Source: Armatimonadota bacterium
GTDB taxonomy: Bacteria > Actinomycetota > Acidimicrobiia > Spongiisociales > UBA5794
Assembly (NCBI GenBank): GCA_008501565.1
Contig: QQUL01000043.1
Coordinates: 1-5,861, forward strand
DNA: 5,861 nucleotides
Reading direction: 5' to 3'
Program-made: the position numbers and the translations under genes
In this document: positions 1-5,337 of the stretch, in pieces
Layout: each line of letters starts with the position of its first letter
Numbering within the stretch: the stretch's first letter is position 1
Notes under the pieces: generated by a model
Databases searched by the model: none
Told to the model about the DNA's origin: nothing
Seen by the model: the letters and a program-made list of their open reading frames with translations, nothing else

Positions 1-556
1 CACTTTCACGGGTGTGACCGATGATCTCGTCATAGAGCAGGATGACGGGTGTACGGAACCGTTCTGCGAGGTGGAAGGCCTTCACGGTGAGGTCGAAGAC
101 CTCGCCGACGGAAGCCGGTGCAAGCACAATCGCAGGGTGATCTCCGTGGGTTCCCCAGCGCGCCTGCATCACATCGCCCTGCGATGGTGAGGTCGGCATT
201 CCGGTGCTCGGACCTCCGCGCATGACGTTGACGATCACACACGGCACTTCGGCCATCGTGGCGAAACCAATATGCTCCTGCATGAGCGAGAATCCCGGAC
301 CCGAAGTTGCCGTCATCGCCTTGGATCCGGCGATGGACGCCCCGATGATTGACGCAAGCGCTGAGATCTCGTCTTCCATCTGGATTGATACGCCACCGAC
401 CTTGGGCATCCGCCGCACCATGTGCTCGGCGATCTCGCTTGACGGTGTAATCGGATAGCCACCGTAGAAGTTGCACCCCGAAGCAATGGCGCCCATGACG
501 CACGCCTCATTTCCTTGGATGAGTTTCTCCCCGGGCATCGTGATCTGGACTGTCAC
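1..556 (-). CDS. korA: 2-oxoacid:ferredoxin oxidoreductase, alpha subunit (KorA/VorB type), 3' end missing
   Basis: The first 185 residues of the alpha subunit of a CoA-dependent 2-oxoacid:ferredoxin oxidoreductase, which decarboxylates a 2-oxoacid to acyl-CoA and reduces ferredoxin in the cytoplasm. Visible family motifs are GNEA (16-19), the pyrimidine-domain signature YPITPSSE (34-41), QMEDE (59-63) with the glutamates expected near TPP, and TSGPGFSL (84-91) followed by a GGPSTGMPT stretch (114-122). Alpha subunits of this type are usually about 350-390 residues, so about half is present. The chosen start is GTG at 556-554, which overlaps the preceding stop as GTGA and has GGAGG 5 bases upstream. 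An in-frame ATG at 538-536 is the alternative. The protein begins directly with the alpha domain, with no N-terminal gamma domain as in two-subunit KorAB enzymes, so it needs a separate gamma subunit. A beta subunit is expected beyond position 1. The substrate (2-oxoglutarate, branched-chain or other 2-oxoacid) cannot be read from this fragment. Confidence 0.93.
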   Translation of the reverse strand, partial: MTVQITMPGEKLIQGNEACVMGAIASGCNFYGGYPITPSSEIAEHMVRRMPKVGGVSIQMEDEISALASIIGASIAGSKAMTATSGPGFSLMQEHIGFATMAEVPCVIVNVMRGGPSTGMPTSPSQGDVMQARWGTHGDHPAIVLAPASVGEVFDLTVKAFHLAERFRTPVILLYDEIIGHTRES

Positions 557-1425
557 ATCTTCCTCCCCGAAATGGCTGGTTCGTGGTGTTCCGCGGCTGC
601 GGGTGGCCGGATCGTTATGGCAAAGTCGGGGCAGAGCATCTCGCAGAGTCGGCAACCGGTGCAGGCATCGGCATTGATCACGAGCAGGGTCCCGTCCGTG
701 TCGAGTTTGAGGCAGTGCTCGGGGCAGACCCTGGGACAGATGTCGCAGCTCTTGCACCAGTCCTGCTGAATGTCGATCAGATGCGGTCCCAAGTACTCCG
801 CCGGTTCTGCTGGAGGTGCCGGTATTTGCGCCATCGGTGCGGTCATTCCGGCGTGGAACGCGGCGAGATTGATCTCTTCGGTTCCCTTCGGGACGAGGCT
901 CTTGATCGCTTCCTCCCAATGGACGAGATCGATGCCAACGAACGCGGCGACCGACCCAAGAATCACACTGTTGGCGGCTCGGACGTTCCCGAGCTGTAGC
1001 GCGTTTGCTGTGGCATCCACGAACTGGGTCTCGATGAGACGGCTCCGGAACAGGTCGATCTCGAATCGGGGATAGGCGGTCGACCATGCATGCGTGTCGT
1101 TGCACGCACCGGGGGGAACGATGGTCTTGATGTCGGTGACGACCGCACCCTCGTCGCGCACATAGTCGACCCAGCGGATCGCCTCAGCCCACTCAAAGGC
1201 TGCGAGTACCTCGGCAGAGCCCTTCTCCACAAGGGGACTTGCCACTTCTTTGCCCCATCGGATGTGGCTCACCACTGATCCGCCTCGCTGGGCCATGCCG
1301 TGGACTTCGCTTTGTTTGACATCGAACCCGGCACGCATGAGTGCATCGGCGATGATCATGCTTGCAAGGATGACACCTTGACCACCGACGCCTGCCAGGA
1401 GCAGTCCTTTGGAGCTGTCACTCAT
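553..1425 (-). CDS. iorB: IorB-type oxidoreductase gamma subunit fused to a 2x[4Fe-4S] ferredoxin domain
   Basis: A 290-residue fusion. Residues 1-195 are the gamma-type domain of the indolepyruvate/2-oxoacid ferredoxin oxidoreductase family: GVGGQG at 12-17, the MAQRGG motif at 44-49, and a late ELNL-like stretch (EEINLAAF, 183-190). After a Pro/Ala-rich linker (about 200-212) comes a bacterial ferredoxin domain with two cluster motifs, Cys224/227/230/234-Pro and Cys255/258/261/265-Pro. Ordinary IorB proteins are about 190-200 residues and lack this domain. A separate delta ferredoxin subunit is instead typical of four-subunit KOR/VOR/POR enzymes. The start ATG at 1425-1423 overlaps the iorA stop as ATGA and has AGGAGG 7 bases upstream (1433-1438), so I reject the longer frame extending to 1665. 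The stop overlaps the GTG of korA. The protein could partner IorA, KorA or both. Domain identity is certain; the partner is inferred. Confidence 0.93.
   Translation of the reverse strand: MSDSSKGLLLAGVGGQGVILASMIIADALMRAGFDVKQSEVHGMAQRGGSVVSHIRWGKEVASPLVEKGSAEVLAAFEWAEAIRWVDYVRDEGAVVTDIKTIVPPGACNDTHAWSTAYPRFEIDLFRSRLIETQFVDATANALQLGNVRAANSVILGSVAAFVGIDLVHWEEAIKSLVPKGTEEINLAAFHAGMTAPMAQIPAPPAEPAEYLGPHLIDIQQDWCKSCDICPRVCPEHCLKLDTDGTLLVINADACTGCRLCEMLCPDFAITIRPPAAAEHHEPAISGRKM
562..566 (-). promoter_or_regulatory. Ribosome binding site deciding the GTG start of korA
   Basis: GGAGG on the minus strand, inside the end of the iorB coding region, 5 bases before the GTG at 556-554. It supports the GTG over the downstream in-frame ATG at 538-536, which would be 23 bases away. 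Confidence 0.8.
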
Positions 1426-3233
1426 CGGGCTGCCTCCTGTCCGGAGGTGACTGGGATGATCGCCAGCGGTGGGCAGAGCTGGGCACAGATGGTGCAACCA
1501 GTACATGTGACCGGATCGATGACGACCTTGCGGCGACCTTCGAATGTCTCTTCTGACCACACGATTGAAGGGCAGCCCGCCGTCATGCAGAGCTGACAAG
1601 CGGTACAGGCCTCGGCAATCACCTTGAAAGGTGTATCCCTGACCTTGACCGGTGCCTCGACACATGGCCGATTTGTGATGACAACGGACGGACCGATGTG
1701 TGCGACAGCGCCCTCGATGGCGCTGTAGGTTGCACCCATGTCGTACGGGTCGATCACCCGGACGTCCCTGACACCGAGAGCCTCACATAGTCCTACCAGG
1801 TCGACAGCTTTCGCTTCTGCCCCTTGCAGTGTGGTCCCGGTGCCAGGATGTTCCTGCCCGCCGGTCATGGCTGTTGTTCCGTTGTCGAGGATGATCACCG
1901 TGATGTTTGCGTCTGCGTAGACGGCATCTGCAAGTCCTGCAATACCACCGTGGAGGAAGGTCGAGTCTCCAATGGTCGCAACAACCGGTGCACCTGCACC
2001 GCCTGATGCCGCCATGCCGACTGCCATCCCAATGCTCGAACCCATTGCAATGCACGTATCCATCGACGAGAGCGGCTCAAGCGCTGCAAGGGTGTAGCAA
2101 CCGATGTCTCCCGTGACAACTGCTCCGAGTCGCTTGAGGGCGAGGTACGGAGGTGTATGGGGACACCCGGGGCACAGGAGCGGGGGTCGCGTAACGGTGC
2201 CCGGTGCTGGCTCGATCGAGAGGTATTCGGGCAGGATGCCTGCAGCGGCAAATCCTCGGCGCACCGCATCGGGGCTGAGCTCACCGACCTGGGGGAAGAA
2301 CTCTTTTCCTTCAACGGCGATACCTGCGGCACGCAGATCGTTCTCCACGATGGGGTCAAGCTCTTCAAGCACGAACAAGCGGTCGACGGTCTTGGAAAAC
2401 TCTCTGATTCTCTCGATCGGGAGCGGATAGCTCATCCCGAGTTTGAGTGCCTTGGCGTCCGGCAGGACCTCACGCAGGTAGTTGTGTACGATCCCGGAGG
2501 TCACAATTCCGAACGAATCGCCCGTTCCTGATTCCTTGGTGAGTGGGCTCGCCTCGGCATATTCGGCGAGTTCCGTGAGGCGCCGCAGGAGAGCCGGCCG
2601 TCGCCCTCGGGCGTGACCTGGAATCATGACGTACTTCTGCGGGTTGCGCTCGAAGCCGACGACTGGCTTGTCCATACGGTCCCCGAGCTCAACGACGCCT
2701 CGGTTGTGCGAAACTCGTGTCGTTGTACGAACGAGAACCGGGGTGTCGAATTGCTCTGAGATCTCAAAGGCGAGGGCAGTGAATGCTTTTGCTTCTTTGC
2801 TGTTGCTTGGTTCGAGTAGCGGCACACCGCCCATGCGTGCGTAGGCCCTCGTGTCCTGCTCGTTCTGGGAGCTGTGCATGCCGGGGTCGTCAGCGACGAC
2901 GATGACCAGCCCTGCGCTGACTCCGGTGTAGGCCATGGTCATGAAGGTGTCTGCCGCAACGTTGAGACCGACATGCTTCATCGTGCAGAGGGTGCGCACC
3001 CCACCGAGGGATGCTCCCAGGGCGACATCGAGTGCCACCTTCTCGTTTGGCGACCAGCGCACCTGCATGTCGGTACGATGTGCGATCGATTCGAGGATTT
3101 CGGTGCTTGGCGTGCCGGGATAGCCGACGGCGACGAGGGCACCCGCTTCTACCGCTCCGCGGGCAATGGCTTCGTTTCCGGACAGGAGAACGGTGGTACC
3201 GGTCTCGTTGCGAGGTTCGACGTCGACAGTCAT
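1422..3233 (-). CDS. iorA: Indolepyruvate ferredoxin oxidoreductase, alpha subunit
   Basis: A 603-residue large subunit of the oxygen-sensitive enzyme that converts indolepyruvate or other aryl-pyruvates plus CoA to the arylacetyl-CoA and CO2, passing electrons to ferredoxin. Domains in order: an N-terminal pyrimidine-type domain (SGNEAIARGA 18-27, GYPGTPSTEI 37-46, and a PNEK motif at 62-65); a middle transketolase-C-like domain (about 240-315); a TPP-binding domain with CPGCPH (354-359), GDIGCYTL (375-382), GDSTFLHGG (422-430) and LDNGTTAMTGGQ (449-460); and a C-terminal ferredoxin domain with Cys543/546/549/554 and Cys577/580/583/587. The first cluster has the four-residue third gap (CxxCxxCxxxxCP) common in IorA. 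Length and all motifs match a complete family member. The start ATG overlaps the stop of the upstream synthase gene as ATGA. No good Shine-Dalgarno is seen there, so translation is probably coupled. Actual substrate preference (aryl versus other 2-oxoacid) cannot be told from sequence. Confidence 0.96.
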   Translation of the reverse strand: MTVDVEPRNETGTTVLLSGNEAIARGAVEAGALVAVGYPGTPSTEILESIAHRTDMQVRWSPNEKVALDVALGASLGGVRTLCTMKHVGLNVAADTFMTMAYTGVSAGLVIVVADDPGMHSSQNEQDTRAYARMGGVPLLEPSNSKEAKAFTALAFEISEQFDTPVLVRTTTRVSHNRGVVELGDRMDKPVVGFERNPQKYVMIPGHARGRRPALLRRLTELAEYAEASPLTKESGTGDSFGIVTSGIVHNYLREVLPDAKALKLGMSYPLPIERIREFSKTVDRLFVLEELDPIVENDLRAAGIAVEGKEFFPQVGELSPDAVRRGFAAAGILPEYLSIEPAPGTVTRPPLLCPGCPHTPPYLALKRLGAVVTGDIGCYTLAALEPLSSMDTCIAMGSSIGMAVGMAASGGAGAPVVATIGDSTFLHGGIAGLADAVYADANITVIILDNGTTAMTGGQEHPGTGTTLQGAEAKAVDLVGLCEALGVRDVRVIDPYDMGATYSAIEGAVAHIGPSVVITNRPCVEAPVKVRDTPFKVIAEACTACQLCMTAGCPSIVWSEETFEGRRKVVIDPVTCTGCTICAQLCPPLAIIPVTSGQEAAR

Positions 3234-4480
3234 CGTGTTGCCGAACTCGAGAGAAGTTCGAGAATCTCATCCTCGACGAGGACGTGATCCGATGCTTTCG
3301 CCGCGGCGAGGATCTTGTCGACGGTTGGCTCGTCGGGTTCATAGCCCCGTTTGGTGAGCCATGCGACAGCGTTCGCCTTTCCGCTCATCGGTCCGACGGT
3401 GATCTCCTGCCCCCGACCGAGAATGTCGGCGGGTACGCCGCTGTAGATCCGGTTTGCGAGCCAGGTATCACCGGTGTTGATCGCCTTCAGGACTGCGGCT
3501 GCGTGGACACCGGTGCTGGTAGCGAAGGCATCCTGGCCGATTGCCGGCCAATTGTTCGGAATCGGTGTGTCTGTCGCCTTCGACACGGCCTCGCAGTAGG
3601 CGGGCAGTGTGGTCAGGTCGTGGTCGAGCCATCCCATGAGCTTGAGGTTCACAAGCAGCATCTCCATGGGAGTGTTCCCGGCACGTTCGCCGATCCCTCC
3701 ACCGCACCCATGGACGCGGTGTGCGCCAGCGGAGAGCGCTTCGATGGAGTTGATGACCGACAGGTTTCGATCCCGGTGCCCGTGCCAGTCGATCTTGACG
3801 TCCTCGCCGGAGTCCTTCACGATTTCGACTGCGAGCTTGATGAGTGCCCTGACACCCCACGGTGCTGCGTGTCCGACGGTGTCGGCGATGCAGATACGGC
3901 GTGCTCCTGCCTCAATGGCGGCCGTGTAGACCTTGCGCAGGATCTCGGGTCGTGCCCGTGTGGTGTCCTCGGTCACGTACATGACCTCAAGATCTTCCTT
4001 GCGGGCAAGGGTCACGGCATCGACCGTGGTCTTGAGCAGGAAGTCGACGTCCCAGCCCTCGACGAACTGGCGAATGGGACTCATCCCGATGAAAAGTGCG
4101 GCTTCGATCGGAACCCCGGAACGCTGCTGTGCTTCGGCGATGGGGAGGATGTCAGCGGGATGCGTGCGGCCGGCACAGTTCGGCTTGATCTTGAAGCCCT
4201 CGTTGCGGATTTCCTCGGCCAGAGCGACGACGTGGTCGAGCACGACCGAATCGGCACCGGGATATCCGAGGTTGGCTGCGTGGATGCCGAGGCCTTCCAT
4301 GCGGTGAAGAATGTCAAGTTTTTCGTCGAGGTTCGGTTGACGCACCGAAGGACTCTGAAGACCATCGCGGAGCGATTCATCGTCAAGTTCAACAACCGCG
4401 GGTGCGGGGATGGATTCCTTGCCGATCTCGTTCCAGTCGTAAAGCAGTTCCTGTTCCCGATTGGTGTTGTCCGCTTGCAC
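3230..4480 (-). CDS. LeuA/NifV-like condensing enzyme (2-isopropylmalate/homocitrate/citramalate synthase family)
   Basis: A 416-residue DRE-TIM metallolyase, first gene of the minus-strand operon. By family it performs a Claisen-type condensation of a 2-oxoacid with acetyl-CoA (or another acyl-CoA). Visible motifs: LRDGLQ at 37-42 with the catalytic Arg38 and metal-binding Asp39; EDTTRAR at 171-177; the metal-binding HGH at 233-235; GERAGN at 264-269; and the helical subdomain motifs STGVH (322-326) and GPMSGK (363-368). It ends shortly after, without the C-terminal allosteric LeuA domain of about 100-150 residues, so feedback inhibition by an end product such as leucine is not expected. After HGH the sequence reads RDRNL, where classic members have an ND pair. 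The start is GTG at 4480-4478, 7 bases after AAGGAGG; an upstream ATG at 4582 would bury that site in the gene. Substrates are unassigned. An HMG-CoA-lyase-like role is less likely given GERAGN and SGVH-type motifs. Confidence 0.9.
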   Translation of the reverse strand: MQADNTNREQELLYDWNEIGKESIPAPAVVELDDESLRDGLQSPSVRQPNLDEKLDILHRMEGLGIHAANLGYPGADSVVLDHVVALAEEIRNEGFKIKPNCAGRTHPADILPIAEAQQRSGVPIEAALFIGMSPIRQFVEGWDVDFLLKTTVDAVTLARKEDLEVMYVTEDTTRARPEILRKVYTAAIEAGARRICIADTVGHAAPWGVRALIKLAVEIVKDSGEDVKIDWHGHRDRNLSVINSIEALSAGAHRVHGCGGGIGERAGNTPMEMLLVNLKLMGWLDHDLTTLPAYCEAVSKATDTPIPNNWPAIGQDAFATSTGVHAAAVLKAINTGDTWLANRIYSGVPADILGRGQEITVGPMSGKANAVAWLTKRGYEPDEPTVDKILAAAKASDHVLVEDEILELLSSSATR

Positions 4481-4487
4481 TACGGCG

Positions 4488-4494
4488 CCTCCTT
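4488..4494 (-). promoter_or_regulatory. Ribosome binding site deciding the GTG start of the LeuA-like gene
   Basis: AAGGAGG on the minus strand with a 7-base spacer to GTG at 4480-4478. It shows that the open frame reaching back to an ATG at 4582 is not the true gene start, since those extra 34 codons show nothing family-like and include this site. Confidence 0.85.
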
Positions 4495-4531
4495 GAAAGA
4501 TCGGTAGCCTTCCGGCCGGTCGGTTGGCATG

Positions 4532-4537
4532 ATGATA
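4532..4537 (-). promoter_or_regulatory. Possible -10 element for the minus-strand operon
   Basis: The minus strand reads TATCAT, a good sigma-70-type -10 match, about 50 bases before the GTG start. No convincing -35 hexamer lies 16-18 bases upstream; that place is taken by the ATTGCC/GGCAAT inverted repeat. This is only a candidate. Confidence 0.25.
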
Positions 4538-4549
4538 GAATCTCAGCCC

Positions 4550-4566
4550 ATTGCCTTCCCGGCAAT
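4550..4566. promoter_or_regulatory. Inverted repeat ATTGCC-N5-GGCAAT, possible operator
   Basis: A perfect 6-bp inverted repeat with a 5-base centre, about 70-87 bases upstream of the LeuA-like start and covering the -35 position implied by the TATCAT candidate. Size and position fit a dimeric repressor site, but no regulator gene is in the window to pair with it. Confidence 0.35.
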
Positions 4567-4573
4567 CCCCCCG

Positions 4574-4595
4574 ATGCGTCATTTGAGTGATGCAT
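4574..4595. repeat. Imperfect inverted repeat ATGCGTCA-N6-TGATGCAT
   Basis: Two 8-bp arms with one mismatch (G4578 against T4591, a wobble pair if transcribed on the plus strand) around the 6-base centre TTTGAG. The heptamer CATTTGA also occurs twice in direct orientation, at 4580-4586 and 4593-4599. It could be a second operator or part of the neighbouring repeat patch. Confidence 0.4.
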
Positions 4596-4597
4596 TT

Positions 4598-4625
4598 GAA
4601 TCAGGCTCGCTCCGCTCGCTGATTC
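4598..4625. repeat. Inverted repeat GAATCAG ... CTGATTC
   Basis: Perfect 7-bp arms (4598-4604 and 4619-4625) around a 14-base pyrimidine/G loop containing CTCGCTCCGCTCG. No T tract follows on either strand. It is probably the edge of the intergenic repeat patch rather than a terminator. Confidence 0.6.
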
Positions 4626-4650
4626 AGCTTTCAGCTTCAGCTTTCAGCTG
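4626..4650. repeat. Short direct repeats of AGCTTTC / AGCTTC
   Basis: The run is AGCTTTC, AGCTTC, AGCTTTC, AGCTG, directly abutting the CTGATTC arm of the preceding inverted repeat. The units differ by one T, which suggests replication slippage. Confidence 0.7.
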
Positions 4651-4673
4651 ACCCTGACTTCGCCTCTTCTTCC

Positions 4674-4697
4674 CGTCCTCCCGCTTGCGGGGGGACG
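4674..4697. repeat. Strong GC-rich hairpin
   Basis: Arms 4674-4684 and 4687-4697 pair over 11 positions (CGTCCTCCCGC with GCGGGGGGACG) with one T-G wobble and a 2-base centre; the innermost pair would open in practice. No T tract follows on either strand, and its place between divergent genes argues against a terminator. It may be a dispersed intergenic palindrome; a genome search would tell. Confidence 0.65.
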
Positions 4698-4717
4698 CGC
4701 CGAGTGCAGCGAGGCGC
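4697..4717. repeat. Inverted repeat GCGCC ... GGCGC adjoining the GC-rich hairpin
   Basis: Five-bp arms (4697-4701 and 4713-4717) around an 11-base loop, starting on the last base of the preceding hairpin. Two abutting palindromes are typical of bacterial intergenic mosaic or REP-like elements, though only one copy can be seen here. Confidence 0.45.
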
Positions 4718-4746
4718 AGGGGCTTGTGGGATCGATCATCGGTCAT

Positions 4747-4788
4747 CTGACTTCTGACGTCTGACGTCTGACGTCTGACGTCTGATGT
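4747..4788. repeat. Six-copy 7-bp tandem repeat (CTGACGT)
   Basis: Units are CTGACTT (4747-4753), four exact CTGACGT (4754-4781) and CTGATGT (4782-4788), 42 bases in total. Exact copies lie in the middle and one-base variants at both ends, as expected for an array expanded by slippage. Each exact junction creates the palindrome GACGTC. The array is flanked by the direct repeat TCGGTCATC at 4739-4747 and 4788-4796. It lies about 130 bases upstream of the DUF35 start, outside the likely core promoter. Confidence 0.9.
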
Positions 4789-4840
4789 CGGTCATCGGCT
4801 ACTAGTCCCTTTGTATCATGAAAATGACGTTGGTAGCTCA

Positions 4841-4869
4841 TTGACGCAGCGGGGCGCGACGGAGACACT
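4841..4869 (+). promoter_or_regulatory. Possible promoter of the DUF35-thiolase operon
   Basis: TTGACG (4841-4846), a 17-base spacer and GACACT (4864-4869) give a good -35 and a weak -10, about 50 bases before the TTG start. The inverted repeat TCGAC-GGA-GTCGA (4869-4881) begins on the last base of the -10 and would cover the transcription start, a plausible repressor position. GACGGA occurs three times nearby (4858, 4871, 4889). Confidence 0.3.
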
Positions 4870-4906
4870 CGACGGAGTCGACCGACCGGACGGAAGGTTG
4901 CATACT

Positions 4907-4913
4907 GAGGAGG
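4907..4913 (+). promoter_or_regulatory. Ribosome binding site deciding the TTG start of the DUF35 gene
   Basis: GAGGAGG with a 4-base spacer to TTG at 4918. The in-frame ATG at 4933 would be 19 bases away, so TTG is the better start despite being the rarer codon. Confidence 0.8.
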
Positions 4914-4917
4914 ATCA

Positions 4918-5337
4918 TTGACCACAGCTGCAATGGGTGCATCGTTCCGGCCAATTGAACTTGAGGTGCACGCCGACGGGACCGGGAACCTCAAGGGAAG
5001 TCGCTGCCGCAACTGCGGAGCCAGTTTCTTCCCCATTCGTGAAGCCTGCGCTGGGTGCCTCAGCCAGGATCTCGAAACGATCCCGTTCTCAACCGAAGGC
5101 ATCCTCTACACCTATTCTGTCGTACGTCAGTCGACGCCTGCCTTCGAGGTGCCATATGCACTCGGATATGTCGACTTTCCGGAGGGTGTACGAATCATGG
5201 GCCAGATTTCAGGAATTGAATTCGAAGACATCACAATCGGGATGCCGATGGAGCTTTCGCTTGAACCCTTTGGTGAAGATGAGGAAGGCAATCCTCTCAC
5301 CGGATACCGATTTAGGCCCACGGAGGTGGCGACATGA
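4918..5337 (+). CDS. DUF35 zinc-ribbon/OB-fold acyl-CoA-associated protein
   Basis: A 139-residue protein of the DUF35 (Zn-ribbon plus OB-fold) family. The N-terminal rubredoxin-like zinc ribbon is visible as Cys30/Cys33 and Cys44/Cys47 (CRNC and CAGC), followed by an OB-fold region (about 60-135) with the typical PYALGYVDFPEGVR stretch at 79-92. Family members bind CoA thioesters and act as obligate partners of thiolase-fold enzymes, for example in steroid side-chain aldolase/thiolase pairs, in BbsA of toluene degradation and in archaeal acetoacetyl-CoA thiolase/HMG-CoA synthase complexes. The start is TTG at 4918, 4 bases after GAGGAGG. An in-frame ATG at 4933 sits too far from that site and is the alternative. 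The stop overlaps the next gene's ATG as ATGA, so the two proteins are probably made together as a complex. Family is clear; the pathway is not. Confidence 0.92.
   Translation: MTTAAMGASFRPIELEVHADGTGNLKGSRCRNCGASFFPIREACAGCLSQDLETIPFSTEGILYTYSVVRQSTPAFEVPYALGYVDFPEGVRIMGQISGIEFEDITIGMPMELSLEPFGEDEEGNPLTGYRFRPTEVAT

Larger units (their letters stand above)
4481..4917. other. Divergent intergenic region with short repeats
   Basis: This 437-base stretch separates the two divergent units and holds no credible gene. The first 120 or so bases (from the LeuA-like side) and the last 120 or so (before DUF35) are the likely promoter regions. The middle part, about 4574-4796, is filled with inverted and direct repeats listed separately. 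Because the flanking genes point away from each other, no terminator is needed here, and the hairpins have no T tract. Confidence 0.8.

Noticed and set aside
30..503. Minus-strand 157-codon open frame within the korA region
   Set aside because: It is an out-of-frame shadow. The korA frame, which runs off the left edge, carries the YPITPSSE and TSGPG motifs.
1426..1665. N-terminal extension of iorB in the same frame back to an ATG at 1665
   Set aside because: The extra 80 codons lie over the iorA ferredoxin-coding end and look unlike IorB. The ATG at 1425 has AGGAGG 7 bases upstream and starts at the family's normal N-terminus.
3011..4507. A 498-codon open frame on the plus strand, antisense to the LeuA-like gene and the start of iorA
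   Set aside because: It shows no recognisable domain, has no clear ribosome binding site noted, and lies opposite genes with unmistakable family motifs. Long antisense frames are common by-products of codon bias in GC-rich genes.
4481..4582. N-terminal extension of the LeuA-like protein to an ATG at 4582
   Set aside because: It would place the AAGGAGG ribosome site and likely promoter inside the gene, and its residues do not resemble the family.
4674..4697. GC-rich hairpin as a rho-independent terminator
   Set aside because: There is no T tract on either strand, and both adjacent genes point away from it.
4747..4788. CRISPR-like array
   Set aside because: Units are 7 bp and contiguous, with no spacers and no cas genes nearby; it is a simple tandem repeat.
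4743..5102. Minus-strand open frame of 119 codons across the heptamer array and the DUF35 gene
   Set aside because: Its C-terminal end is just translation of the 7-bp repeat (TSDVRRQ-type), and the rest is antisense to the well-supported DUF35 gene.
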